DNA from: Branchinecta lynchi
Taxonomy: Eukaryota > Arthropoda > Branchiopoda > Anostraca > Branchinectidae
Direction of reading: 5' to 3'
DNA: 64,000 bases
Assembly: GCA_023053575.1 (NCBI GenBank)
Contig: JAKZAP010000005.1
Location: 3,906,001-3,970,000, forward strand
A program made the position numbers and the translations under genes. How positions within the stretch are numbered: the first letter of the stretch is position 1; each line of letters begins with the position of its first letter. The notes beneath the pieces are model-generated. The model worked only from the letters and a program-made list of their open reading frames with translations. It did no database searches and was not told where the DNA came from. Below, one piece after another: positions 12,106 to 22,860 of the stretch.

Positions 12106-12609
12106 TATGAGCGTGTTCCATCCTTCTAACAATAGTAACTGTTAGTTACTATTTCCCTTCCAACCTCAGGAAAAGTTACTACGCTGACCGTTCCAGCCTT
12201 CTCGAAATAGTAACTAACAGCAAGCACAAATAATTCAGATAGAACCTCCGTCTCCCTATCTCTGTACTATGACTATGCGGAGTCGTGTGTTTCCCCGCAC
12301 CTTTTCCGCTGCGAACGGGCGAAGGTTAGTAGCTTCGCGCCAAATCACGTTTCATTACCTCTACAATTAGCTATATCGCTGTGAAGCCGGCTTGAGGAAA
12401 AGTAGAAGACAAAGCGGATTGGTTCTTTAGACGCGCTCAAGAGCGGGTCAGCGCGCGAGTGCGCCTCCTGCATTTTCTTTCTCTGCGATGAGCAACGGCG
12501 AAGACGAAAGTAGAGTAGATAGGTAAAAAGCTACAGTAAATACCTCTAGGTCCGCTCAGTTTTGTCGGGGTATTCATAGTCGCTGCATGGTACCAAAGAC
12601 AGAGGTTCT

Positions 12610-12890
12610 GAGCGTGTTCCACCCTTCTAAAAATAGTAAATATTAGTTATTATTTTCGTTCCAACCTCACCAAAAGTTACTATGCTGACCGTTCCAACCT
12701 TTTCGAACTAGTAACTAATAGGAACTATTTGACTACGCTCGGGAGCGTAGTAACTACGGATCTCTGATCGGATTCGCGGGAGCAGGCTATTCTGCTGGAA
12801 AACAGAAAAGTCGTTCCGGCCTTGACGGCAAAAAGTCAGAATTCATGACGTCATGCGTAGTAACTACGGTAAGTAGGATGGAACACGCTC
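12610..12890. mobile_element. Family C element, intact copy C2
   Basis: A 281-bp MITE with ends GAGCGTGTTCCACCCT and AGGATGGAACACGCTC. TCT flanks both ends (12607-12609 and 12891-12893), a 3-bp target duplication matching the size seen for C1. It provides the uninterrupted sequence against which C1 can be read. Confidence 0.8.
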
Positions 12891-13026
12891 TCTATCTGAT
12901 TATTGATTCTTGCTAATAGTAACTATTTGCTTACCATGCTCGGAGCGTAGTAAGCGTGGTAACTACGCATCTCTGTAATGTGATTGGTCAGATTCGCCCA
13001 AGGCACGATTTTCTGCTGGAAAATAT

Positions 13027-14275
13027 AACAAGACCAAAGGCTTCGACGGGATCACAAAAACTCAATATTTGATCCAGACAATTGGGTCTTGTCTTCGCCA
13101 GATCCAGTCTTCAGACTCCTTGAGCATTTTTAATATTACAATTCAGAAAAGATTCAAATAGCTAATCATCTGAGAAAATCAAGTTCAGATATGGATTCAG
13201 CATGTGTGTTTACCCCCATAACTCATATCTGTTTTGACGAAAACTTCCTGCCACTTCTGCCAATTTCCCGGTTTCGGCCGAATTCTGGAACTATATGTCC
13301 GGCGAAAAAAGAAAGCTCAAAAACGAACTCAGCGTACCTACTCTTCCCAATACTGAACATCTAATCAACTTCAAATAAAAATTTAACTTAAAACAAGTAT
13401 TCCGGCTCCAGTCGGATTCCGGTCGAACTATATGTCCGGGTAAAAAATGACTGTCATACACGGATTCAGCATCTGCTCTTACCCCTTAATCGGATATCTA
13501 ATCAACTACACATAAAACATTAACTTTTAACAATTTTACGGTTAGGCGGATTCCGGGCGAACTACTTGTCCGGGTAGAAAATTATTTTCCCATAAGAGTT
13601 CAGCATGTCTTCTTACCCCTAAATTAACATCTAATCAACTCCAAATATAACTTTGACTTTTAACAAACTTTCCGGTTTGGGCCGGATTCCGGGCGAACTA
13701 CTTGTCCGGCGAGAACATGGTTTTCATCATCGTGTTCAGCATGTCCTACCCCTAATTCAACCTCTAATCAACTTCAAATAAAACTTTTACTTTTAACAGA
13801 CTTTCCGGTTTTGGCCGGATTCAGGGCTAACTACATGTCCGGCGAAAAAAATGGATTTCACCACCGTGTTCAGCATGTCTTTCTACCACGAAATCAAACA
13901 TCTAATCAACTTCAAATAAAACTTTTACTTTTAACAAGCTTTCCGGTTTTGGCCGGATTCCGGGCGAACTACTTGTTCGATGACAAAATGGTTTTCACCA
14001 TCGTGTTCAGCATGTATTCCTACATCATAATCGACAATAACGTTATCTGTTTAAAAATGTTCATTTGCCCCTTAATTCAACCCCCCCCCCCCCTAAATGT
14101 AGGGCTACAGAGCCCATCTACGCACTCGACCTTACTCTTGGCCCAAAGAATCCTCACACCAAGTTTCATCCGAACGTCTCATTCCCTTCGAGAGTTATAG
14201 TCCGTACAGACGGACGGGCGGACAACTTTTGCGATGTCATGGTATCCCGCCACTTACGTTTTGGGATCCCAGAAA
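13027..14275 (+). mobile_element. Family B element, copy B1 (full length)
   Basis: Begins with AACAAGACCAAAGG and CAATTGGGTCTTG near 13083, and ends with CACTTACGTTTTGGGATCCC. In between is a tandem array of ~137-bp units. Each carries TCTAATCAACTTCAAATAAAA, a GCCGGATTCCGGGCGAACTA-type block and CATCGTGTTCAGCATGTC. The 3' part holds the head module (read in complement: TCCG repeats, ATAACTCTCGAA, GATGAAACTTGG) and a C homopolymer at 14080. Comparison of C1 with C2 shows that B1 interrupts C1 at GGAAAA/GAAA with no visible target duplication. No protein is encoded. Confidence 0.75.
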
Positions 14276-14358
14276 TCGTTGCAGTCTTGACGGCAAAAAT
14301 CAAGAATTCGTCACGGGATGCGTAGTAACTGTTGTAAGTAGGATGGAACACGCTCTAT

Positions 14359-14902
14359 ACCTCGCAATGTTCATTTTTTTTTCTTCTTCTTTCATTGTGC
14401 TTTTCCCGTTTTCGTCGGATAGGTACTCTATATTTCGCTGCCACTCAAGAAGGAAAATAGATCCGGAATGTGTGCACACCATACGGCTGAATTGGCCAGT
14501 TCTAGGACTGGGGTTACTGTTAGGCTATTACTGGCTGCAAGACATCTTAAGATACACTAGGCATTTAACAGAGTTGGGGCCCCCTTTTTGGTAATTTGTC
14601 AAAAAGAAACCTTATTTTTGCTGTTTACTCTGACTCTCGAAAATAGACAAGCACACTCGGAAATGAAACAAACAAGTACAGCTGACCCAACTGTCCTTTT
14701 TACATTTACAATTTTTGCTTTTATCCATTCGGACCTTGGTTAAGGTCCGAAGTTGGAGCCCTATGCAGCTGTCTATTTTGACAACGCAGAAATTCGTCAC
14801 TGACAGTTCACCTGCACATTCGACGAACTGGTCGCGAAGCGATGTCACTGTGTGTCAGAAACACGTTTAGAGCCGCCGCAGCTACAAGTTTAGGGCATAA
14901 AG
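14359..14902. other. No supported gene
   Basis: A plus-strand frame ending at 14594 has a hydrophobic C-terminal stretch (VLGLGLLLGYYW). Its start lies in the family C end and no splice pair supports it. A minus-strand frame (14612-14848) is unremarkable. Confidence 0.3.
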
Positions 14903-16583
14903 AACAAGAGCTGAAAGCTCATATGGCACTTGTGGAAACAGTTATCATGTTTTTCCCCTTCCAGCCCCCCCCCCCCCCCCCATGATCAGACCCACTCCGG
15001 ACTTGAAAAACCGAAGATTTGCGACACTCGGTATGACCGTTGTCAAGTTTCATGCACATCCGATCACCCGTTCCTAAGTCCTGAATGGAACAGATTCCGG
15101 ATTCCCCATCCATCTACTCCCCCCACGATTGTCGGATCGGAGAAGGGACTATTTTCAAGTTAATATGTTAGAGTCCATAATAGGCCTGCCTAGTTTCATG
15201 GTCCTAGCAATCTGGAAGCACCCTAGCTCGAGATCACTGTAATTTCGGGAAACCCCCTCCAACTTCCCCCACCGTGACACGATCCGGTCCTGAATATATC
15301 TAGGGTTTACTCTTGTTCTTCGAACCAAGTCCAACTCCGATCCCTCAACTTTAAGCGATTCACGAGATTTCCAGTGCCCCCTCCAGCCCCCCCCCCCCCC
15401 CCCCCCCAGTGATCAGATCCGGTCCAGACTGGAAACTGAACATAGGAGACACTTGTTCTTAATCTTACGAAGTTTCATGCACGTCTGATCACCAGTTCCA
15501 AAGTTGTGAATGTCACTAGATTCCGGATTCCCGCCCATCTACTCCCCCCCAGGATGATCGGAACCGGGAACGGACTATTTTCAAGTCAATAGAGGTAGAA
15601 TCCATACAATGCCTGCGAAGTTTCATGGTACTAGCACATCTGGAAGTACTCGAGATCATCGGAATTCCAGTAAATCCCCTCCAACTCCCCCCATTGCGAT
15701 ACGATACAGTCCTGTTTTGTCTGTAATGTATCTTATGTGTCTAGGGTTTGAGCTTGTTCTTCCCACCAAGCTCCATCCCGATCCCTCGACTCTGAGTCTT
15801 TCCGGTGCCCCCTTCCACCCCTCCCCAGTTCTCGTATCCGGTCCAGATTTGAAAAGGAATATCTGAGCGCATCTCAGATATTCCGCATCTGAGGCCTTGT
15901 CTCATCATGAGCGCATCTGAGGCACTTGTCAAGTTTTATGCATGTCCGATTACCCGTTCCAAAGTTATGCATATTATTAATTTTGCATTCCCCATCCCTC
16001 CACTCCCCCTAAAATGGTTGGATCGGAGAAACCGACTATTCTCAAGGCAGTCTTTTCGGGTCACTGAAAAACCTACCAAATTTCATCGTCCTCGTACCGA
16101 ACTGGCGGGATCACCTTCCCCCCCCCCCCACAGTGCCTGAATCCGGTCCGGTTATGTCAACGATGTATCTAGGACTTGTGCTTGTTGTTCCCACCAAGTT
16201 TCGTCCCGATCCCTCCACTTCAAGCGTTTCCCAAGATTTCTGGTCTCCCCCCCCAAAGTCACCGGATCCGGTCCGGATTTTAATTAGGTCGTTTGAGGCA
16301 CGAGATCTTTCCAAATATAAAATTCCATTAAGATCCAATCCTCCGTTCAAAAGTTATAATACCTCAAGATTCCGAATCCCCCCTCCCTTCACTACCCCCA
16401 CGATGCTCGGACCGGAGAAGTGACTATTTCCAACTTAATCATTTGGGGTCCCTGATGCCTGCCCAGTTTCATCGTTCTAGCTTGTGTGGAAGTGCCCGAA
16501 CTAGCAAAACCTGAACCGAACGACAGACGGACGGACAGAAATTGCGATCGAATAGAAATTACCGAAGGGCAAGTGCCGTAAAA
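14903..16583 (+). mobile_element. Family A element, copy A2
   Basis: Starts AACAAGAGCTGAAAGCTCAT and ends with the decayed hairpin arm GCAAGTGCCGTAAAA. It contains about four long units and C homopolymers of up to about 18 at equivalent unit positions (14965 and 15390). Many short frames on both strands are translations of the repeat unit in different phases. Confidence 0.75.
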
Positions 16584-17005
16584 TTTTAGAAGACTAAAGA
16601 CCTGCAAACAAGTCGAAAAGCGACGAAACACCACCGATTATGCCAGCTCTGTCCCACTGAAGGGCTAGTGGGTCTACATCTGTTGCTCGGTTTCATCTTA
16701 TCTTTACTCGATGCCGGAACTGGATCTTGGTCGTCTCGTCGGAGGTTACTTGCTAGCTATCCCCATTCGGATGGTTGTTCTTATCTTGTATTCATTTAGA
16801 AAATAAGTTGGACTTTGTATGCTTTTTCTTCTGGCTATCGGGCCTGCTCTCTGCCGTGATAAGTGAGGAAATACTGTTTGTTTTGAATATTTGAAAATTA
16901 AAAGAACCTGAACTTGGAGCGCGCCAAACCCGACTGAAACTTTGACCTTACCCCGTTAGACACATAGCTTACAAACAATCTGGCTGCTCTAGGATATATG
17001 CTTAC
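16584..17005. other. Unassigned, probable intron of gene X
   Basis: No recognised repeat. A donor for the exon at 17006 sits at its right edge (minus strand). Confidence 0.3.
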
Positions 17006-17229
17006 CTTTCGAGAAAATCTTTCCCCAACTGTCGGCAGAAGACATTTGCAAATCTTGACAGGCTCACCAACTGTTCGGGAGAGATCTTGTCAGCCAAGCA
17101 AATGGCCTTGAGACCATCTCTCTCATATACGAAGGGAATCCCACCGTCGTCCCAGGACGTGGTAACTGGCTGAAAAGTTATCTTCCTCTCTTCGATTTCC
17201 TGCAAGACTGGGCGGGCTCCGGGATTAGT
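17006..17229 (-). CDS. Candidate internal exon of unrecognised gene X (upstream exon)
   Basis: On the minus strand an acceptor (CCTTGTTTAG, 17230) and a donor (GTAAGC beginning at 17005) enclose 224 nt open in one frame, 74 codons plus two bases. The product has the composition of a folded protein: SWDDGGIPFVYERDGLKAIC, then SPEQLVSLSRFANVFC and LGKDFLER. The leftover AG joins the first G of the exon at 11459-11616 to form an arginine codon, keeping the frame. An alternative in-frame TTG at 17205 is not a credible start; the frame is open back to the acceptor. I do not recognise the family. The FANVFCRQLGK helix resembles those of longin or roadblock folds, but this is weak. Upstream exons were not found. 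Confidence 0.55.
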
Positions 17230-17628
17230 CTAAACAAGGGGGGCTTACTGACAGAAAGTAATCAGAAAAACAGGGTAGAATCCCAACGGAAGATTTCTCT
17301 GTCAATAATAATGGCTCCTCCAGTAGGCCTACGAAATCTAGTATAATGCTTATTTAGTATCTACAAGCAGTATGCTTTTTCCGGAAGGAAGAAGAAGTTT
17401 CCGGAGAAAGTTCTGAGGCAGAATTCTGAATACGCAGAATTCAGACGTACGTATTCGGTAGCGTGGAGGCTCAGACATGTGAGAACAAACTACGGCTGTT
17501 CCGGAATAAATTTTCTTGAACAAATATGTAATGCATATCATCCTATGACCCCATACAAATTTTATTACTACAACCGTCACACAGTAAGTTAGCGGTGGAT
17601 ATGCCTTCTATCAACCTCCAGAGAGGTT
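17230..17628. other. No recognised feature
   Basis: Contains an imperfect CCGGA/TTCCGGA cluster near 17380-17405 and short chance frames. Confidence 0.3.
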
Positions 17629-17925
17629 TATCAATCAATCAATGTATTATTTAATTCGTGATATTACACATTACATATTAAAATTACACTAATACAGGAC
17701 TATTCTTTACTAAATATATACAATCATTTCATCCATTTCGTTGCTGGGGGCAATAGCACAGTCGACGGAAAAGGCGGTAAAAATACCTGAACGGCATTCT
17801 GCATTCTCACAATTTGACTCTAAACGTGGATTTTCGGAGACTTCTAGCTTTGCAATAAAACTAACTATCGCTTTCTGTTTCATAACATCAAAAGATTCAA
17901 TTTCATTTTCTAAAAACATTTGACT
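17629..17925 (-). mobile_element. LINE-like 3' end fragment F1
   Basis: The plus strand begins with ATCAATCAATCAA (tail complement) and TTATTTAATTCGTGATATTACAC, then runs into a 69-codon minus-strand frame. The same order and wording recur at 24462-24745 (TTATTTAATTCGTGATGTTACAC), and the minus-strand peptides align (NAECRSG versus NAEFRLG). This looks like the C-terminus and tail of one retroelement family. A related tail lies at 30046-30181. Confidence 0.55.
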
Positions 17926-18848
17926 AGCTCGACCTATGCTCGAATAACTAGCTGGACCGACCTGACTAACTCATACCTACCTCTTAACTTTCCGTGTGAC
18001 ATCATCATAACATTACCTGTGGGACTTGTGATGATATGCATGGTTAATGGTGAATTATTAATGTTTATGTTTGAAAAAATTTTAACGGTTAAAATAGCGT
18101 ACCTCCATCTCGTTCGATATCGGAATCTTAAGCTCTTCGGTCATTTGAAAATATCACCCTCGCTGCTCTCGGTAGATGTTTTTAAAAACTTACGTCACCT
18201 TCGGCTCGGATCGGTTATTGTAAATGGCCGTCTTGATGTTATTTTCCGATATCACCCTCGATGTCGGAAGCTATAACATTTATGCAGCGTTTACAAGTAC
18301 AGGAACAATTGAACAGAATACGGTCTTGATGACAAGATTATGTTCACACGCAGAGGGAAAAGAATAATTCTTCAAACGAGAAAATCTGTCAAAAATAAAT
18401 TCACCAGCCAACCAAAAAATATTGTGATGGCATTTATGACTTCAGTACTGATTACTGCTACAATCAAAAAGTTATTTTTTACCAGCGCCACCGACGAGAT
18501 TTCTTTCAAGTAGACCGGAATTCCTTTCATCATGAGAGGAATTCTAGTCCCACTAGACTTTTTTCTAGTCGTCCTGACGAACGGAATCCTTTCAAGTTGA
18601 CCGGAATTCCTTTCTACTCGACGTAATTTCTTGTCCGTGTAAACATTCTTATTATAGTTAGATCACTTACTGTATACCTAGTACGACGAATAATCCGCCT
18701 CAGCCCACAGAGAAAACCACAATTCAGCGACCGGCAACACTATTCGTAAATTAATGAGATTAGCGATTTTTGTATGAACTATTGAACTAGCGGCTTTCAT
18801 ATGCATGCAGATTGCCTGAAGAGCAAGTATATGGCAGCAGAAAGACAA
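17926..18848. other. No supported gene; short inverted words
   Basis: Near 18120-18250 an ATATCACCCTCG word occurs twice beside TCGGAATC/TCGGCTC words. Near 18505-18625 GACCGGAATTCCTTTC occurs twice in a mirrored setting (ACTAGACTTTTTTCTAGT centre). These may be decayed foldback elements, but no ends could be fixed. Confidence 0.3.
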
Positions 18849-20006
18849 AACAAGAGCTGGAAGCTCATATGGCACTTGCAAGGCTGGTTCAGAGGATGAA
18901 ATATAGAATTTTCTTTTTCGTTTTTTTTATGATCATCCGCAAGCAGAACCCTTGAGATAAGAATGATCATAAACTTGAGAATCACGTGAATGTATCGTTT
19001 GGTAAAAGTATTTTATTTTAAAACTTGGCTGTAACGATGCGCACTTTCAAAGCGCTACAAATTCGTCTGTAAGCAAAACCCTTGAGACAAAAACGATAAC
19101 AGGCCCTTGGGGATCATTAATATATATCCTCTGTTTTTTTTCCCTTTTCGGTTAAGATGCGCACTTTAAGGGTGCTAGAAATACATTTTTTAAGCAAAAC
19201 CCTTGTGGCACAAAATGATCATGGGCTGATTTGTATTGTTTGATCAAAACTACTTTTCGACTTTGCGGTTGAGATGCCCACTTTAAGGGAGCTAGAACTT
19301 CATTTGTAAGCAAAACCCTTGAGGCAAAAAGGATAATGGGAAATGTATATTTTGCTTAGAAGTAATTTTCTTACTTTGCGGTCAAGATTGGTACTCTTAA
19401 GGAATAGTCGGATTTGGGAAGTGACGACTTCTAAGCCAACCTTGTCGAATCTCTGACGTTCCAGCCAAGTTTCATCGTCCTAGCACATCTCGAAGTACCT
19501 TAACTAGCGATCACTGGAAATCCGGACACCATCCCTCCCTCCAACTCCACCCACAGTGCCCGGAGACAATCCGGTTCTGTAAATGATTTATCTAGAGCAT
19601 CTGTTTGATATTCCCACAAAGTTCCACGCCGATCTGTCCAGACTAAACGGGTCACGTATTTTCCGGTTCCCCCCACCCCCAATAGTTGTCGGATCCGGTC
19701 GGGACATGAAAAAGATCACCAGGGACATATGTTCAAATATAAAATTTCACTGGAATCCGATCACCCGTTCCGAAGTTACGCAAGACTCAGTATTCCGGAT
19801 TCCCCCTCCCTCACTCCCCCCATGGTCAGATCGGGAAACTCATTTTTGGTCGGGTCCCTGATACGCCTGCCAAGTTTCATCTTCCTAGCACATCTGGAAG
19901 TAACCTAACTAGAAAAAGTGTGACAGACCACCCGACAGACCAACAGACGGAATTGCGATCGGTGTATGGCACTTGAGCCAGAGGCTGCAAGTACGTACGA
20001 TAAAAA
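18849..20006 (+). mobile_element. Family A element, copy A3
   Basis: Starts AACAAGAGCTGGAAGCTCAT. It shows the 5' block of ~118-bp units clearly (GATGCGCACTTT at 19036 and 19156, GATGCCCACTTT at 19272), then one long unit, then a TCGG/GACA tract and a decayed end hairpin. Dispersed element K follows immediately. Confidence 0.75.
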
Positions 20007-20009
20007 AGG

Positions 20010-20072
20010 ATTAGTCGGCGAAGCCGAACAAAGGTTGCTGCAACATTTCACGTTGCCCAGGCAACGTAGGTC
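20010..20072. repeat. Dispersed repeat K with X-box-like palindrome, copy 1
   Basis: About 62 bp (CGGCGAAGCCGAACAAA through CGTTGCCCAGGCAACG) recurs at 60760-60822. The 16-bp stretch 20051-20066 is a perfect inverted repeat around CA. It resembles the GTTGCC-GGCAAC palindrome bound by RFX factors. Confidence 0.6.
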
Positions 20073-20311
20073 TAGTTCATTCTACTTTAGTAGTGTGCCC
20101 ATCCATCCTCGTTCCCGAAATTCTTCACTTCGTAAGTGTATACTAACTCTTCTATTAGCAATACACCGAGTATCACGCTTGCCACGTTTGTTCTCTTTAC
20201 ACGACATATGATTCAAAAGAGCATTGCTTCCGAGGAGCTTATTCGTCCGACTGGTTATGAGAAATCTGACCAAGATTTGTCATTCACGGCAACGAACATG
20301 AAAAGGGGTAA

Positions 20312-20996
20312 AACAAGAGCTGCAAGCTCATATGGCACTTGTAAGGCTGGGTCAGAGGATGAAAGTAGGAATTCTTCAGTTCGTGGGTTTGTTGTGATTT
20401 TTTAAGCAAAACCCTTGAGATAATGGGTCCTTGGAAATCACGAGAACATATCGTTTGGTAATACATTTGGCTGTGATGATACGCACTTTCGGGGCGCTAG
20501 AAATTCATCGGTAATCAAAACTCTTGAAGCAAAAACGATGATGAGCTCCCGTCCGCTTCTGCCAATGATGTACCTAGGGCTTGTGCTTGTTCCTCTCACC
20601 AAGTTTCATCCCGATCCCTCCACTCTAAGCTTGTCATATGATTTCCGGTCCCCCCCTGCGCCCCCCTCCCACATTCATCAGATTCAGTCCGGACTTGAAA
20701 TGGAACATCTGAGACATGACTCTCTCCAAATTTCAACTTTCATTAAGATCTGATAACCCGTTCGAAAGTTATGCTTGCCACTAAATTCCGGATTCCGGCT
20801 ACCCTCCCTCCCCCCACGATGGTCTATTTCCAACTTAGTTTAGTCGGGTCCCTAATATGCCTGCCAAGTTTCATCGTCCTAGCATATCTGGAAGTACCCT
20901 AACTCGCAAACACCGGACTCATCGACCGACCGACCGACAGACCGACGGAAAAGTGATCGGTATATGGCACTTGGCCGGAAGGCAAGTGCCATAAAA
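20312..20996 (+). mobile_element. Family A element, copy A4 (short form, both ends intact)
   Basis: A compact 0.68-kb copy with a clean start, AACAAGAGCTGCAAGCTCAT, and an intact end hairpin (TATGGCACTTG, GCCGGAAGG loop, CAAGTGCCATA at 20962-20992). It is the best copy for defining the two termini. Confidence 0.8.
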
Positions 20997-21585
20997 AAAG
21001 CCGAATCCCTGTCTACGTTTCTGTAAGCATAACTTAAAAAGTGGCAGAAACACTATGTAGTGCGAAGTGTCCTTTAAATAGCGATTCATCGAAGGGCTTA
21101 ATGAATTATCGTGGAGTATGGGCTATGTAGTGCGATCCGTACCGTTACAAAGGAGCACCATTCCTCTAAAAAAAATATATAGTAGGCTTGGAGGGGATTT
21201 TTAATAAAACAGAAATCCCCTACTCCGAGGGTAAATAAGGTGAGACTAAGCCTAGCCTCTGTCTTTCTAGATATGACAAAATTAGGGGAAATACGGCTTT
21301 AAAACGTCCCCGTCGATCTATATACTGACAAAAGCAAAAGCTCTTGATAGCTTGTTAGACCAATCTAAAGTTGCGTGTTTTTTTTTCCACTTCTGTTTTG
21401 TCAAAGTTTGCAGTTTGGCTCTTGTTTTGTCTTACTTGCGTTTTACTGAGTTCTTGCTTCCGAAACTCAAACTACTAGTCAAACTACATTTGCGTGGTAG
21501 TTTGTAGTTTGAGCTACGTAGTTTCAGGTTCAAAACTACAGCAAATGGAACGGGCAAATTAAACGGCATGATGCAACTCTTTTTA
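20997..21585. repeat. Dispersed repeat J, copy 2, and unassigned sequence
   Basis: 21010-21240 shares words with repeat J at 11 kb. From 21410 to 21545 the words CAAACTAC and GTAGTTTG recur as inverted partners (AGTTTGTAGTTTGAG), suggesting a small decayed inverted-repeat element. Confidence 0.35.
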
Positions 21586-22368
21586 AAAAAAGAGCTACGA
21601 GCTCATATGGCACTTGTTACGAGTAGGCACGGCTCGGTTATGTCAATGATATATCTAGTGTTTGCTAGGTGTCTTCCCACCAAGTTTCATCTCGATCCCT
21701 CCACTCATAGCGTTTTCCAAGGTTTCCGGTTGCCCTCTCCAGCCCTCCCCCCAAAAGTCACCGGATCCGGTCCGGATTTTAAGTGGGTCGTCTGAGGCAT
21801 GAGGTCTTTCCAAATATCAAGTTCCATCGAGATCCGATCACCCGTTCAAAAGTTATAAATACCTCAAGATTCCGGATTCCCCCTCCCTCCACTCCCCCCA
21901 CAGTGCCCGAATCGGCTCGGTTATGTCAATGATGTATCTAGTGTTATGCTAGGTGTCTTCCCACCAAGTTTCATCTCGATCCCTCCACTCACAGCGTTTC
22001 CCAAGATTTCCGGTTGCCCCCTCCAGCCCCCCCCCCAAAAAGTCACTGGATCCGGTCCGGATTTTAAGTGGGTTGTCTGAGGCATGTAGTCTTTCCAAAT
22101 ATCAAGTTTCATCAAGACCCGATCACCCGTTCAAAAGTTATAAATACCTCAAGATTCCGGATTCCCCCTCACTCCACTCCCCCCACGGTGCTCGGATGGG
22201 GGAAGTGACTATTTCCAACTTAATCATTTGGGGTCCCTGATACGCCTGCCAAGTTTTATCGTCCTAGCTTATGTGGAAGTGCCCGAACTAGCAAAACCAG
22301 GACAGACCGACGGACGGACAGAAATTGCGATCGCTATATGGCACTTGGCCGAAGGTTAAGCGAAATTA
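21586..22368 (+). mobile_element. Family A element, copy A5, with internal duplication
   Basis: Starts AAAAGAGCTACGAGCTCAT and ends in a half-decayed hairpin (TATGGCACTTGGCCGAAGG). Two ~280-bp segments, 21627-21905 and 21906-22190, are near-identical in order, both carrying ATGTATCTAGTG-type and ACCAAGTTTCATCTCGATCC blocks. This marks a recent unit duplication. Confidence 0.75.
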
Positions 22369-22860
22369 CGCCGAAACTACATAAAAAAAAATGCAACTTA
22401 AACTCCGTTCATTCTGAAGTTTTTCTTTACTTCTCTTCCACTACCATACCCCCCACGTTACTTCACACTAATGACGGGTTGAAATGAATAACAAATTCTC
22501 CTAAAATTACTCTAACACTCCATACCGTATATGATGCCGAAGATATTAACCAGAAAGCAGAAAGAATAAAATTCCGTACATTCATTTCACGGGTAGATAC
22601 GCAACTGACCTAGCGTGAAATAAACATGGAGATCGTGGGCCACTGTGACGTCACAACAAACCGGTAGATGCAAAAATACTCTTACTTCTGGATTACGAAA
22701 GCTATTAGAACGGGACAGGTTTGAGGTCAAGACTGGATGGTACTTGTGAACATTTTTGATATGCAAGTACTAAACTGACAAAACTTTTATAGCGTCTAAC
22801 AGACGAAGGCGCGTCCTTTGACTTTGGATTTTGCATAAGAAACTCATGTCACTTTGCTAT
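22369..22860. other. No recognised feature
   Basis: No exon or repeat match was identified. Confidence 0.3.

Larger units (their letters stand above)
12109..14355. mobile_element. Family C element, outer copy C1, disrupted by nested insertions
   Basis: Ends GAGCGTGTTCCATCCT and its complement AGGATGGAACACGCTC are flanked by TAT on both sides (12106-12108 and 14356-14358), a 3-bp target duplication. The body matches copy C2 piece by piece (TAGTAACTA, TGACCGTTCCA, TCTGCTGGAAAA, CTTGACGGCAAAAA). It is interrupted twice. One insert runs from about 12223 to 12912, with ends that are weak inverted relatives (GCAAGCACAAATAATTCAGA and partner), and contains C2. The other is family B copy B1. No transposase. 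Confidence 0.75.

Noticed and set aside
14229..14594. 121-codon plus-strand frame with hydrophobic end
   Set aside because: The start lies in the end of B1 and C1 and no matched splice sites were found; possible but unsupported.
15609..16423. Recurring peptides such as LGLVLVPPTKFHPDPSTLS in many frames
   Set aside because: They are translations of family A units, occur in different phases and strands, and are broken by stops; the DNA repeat explains them.
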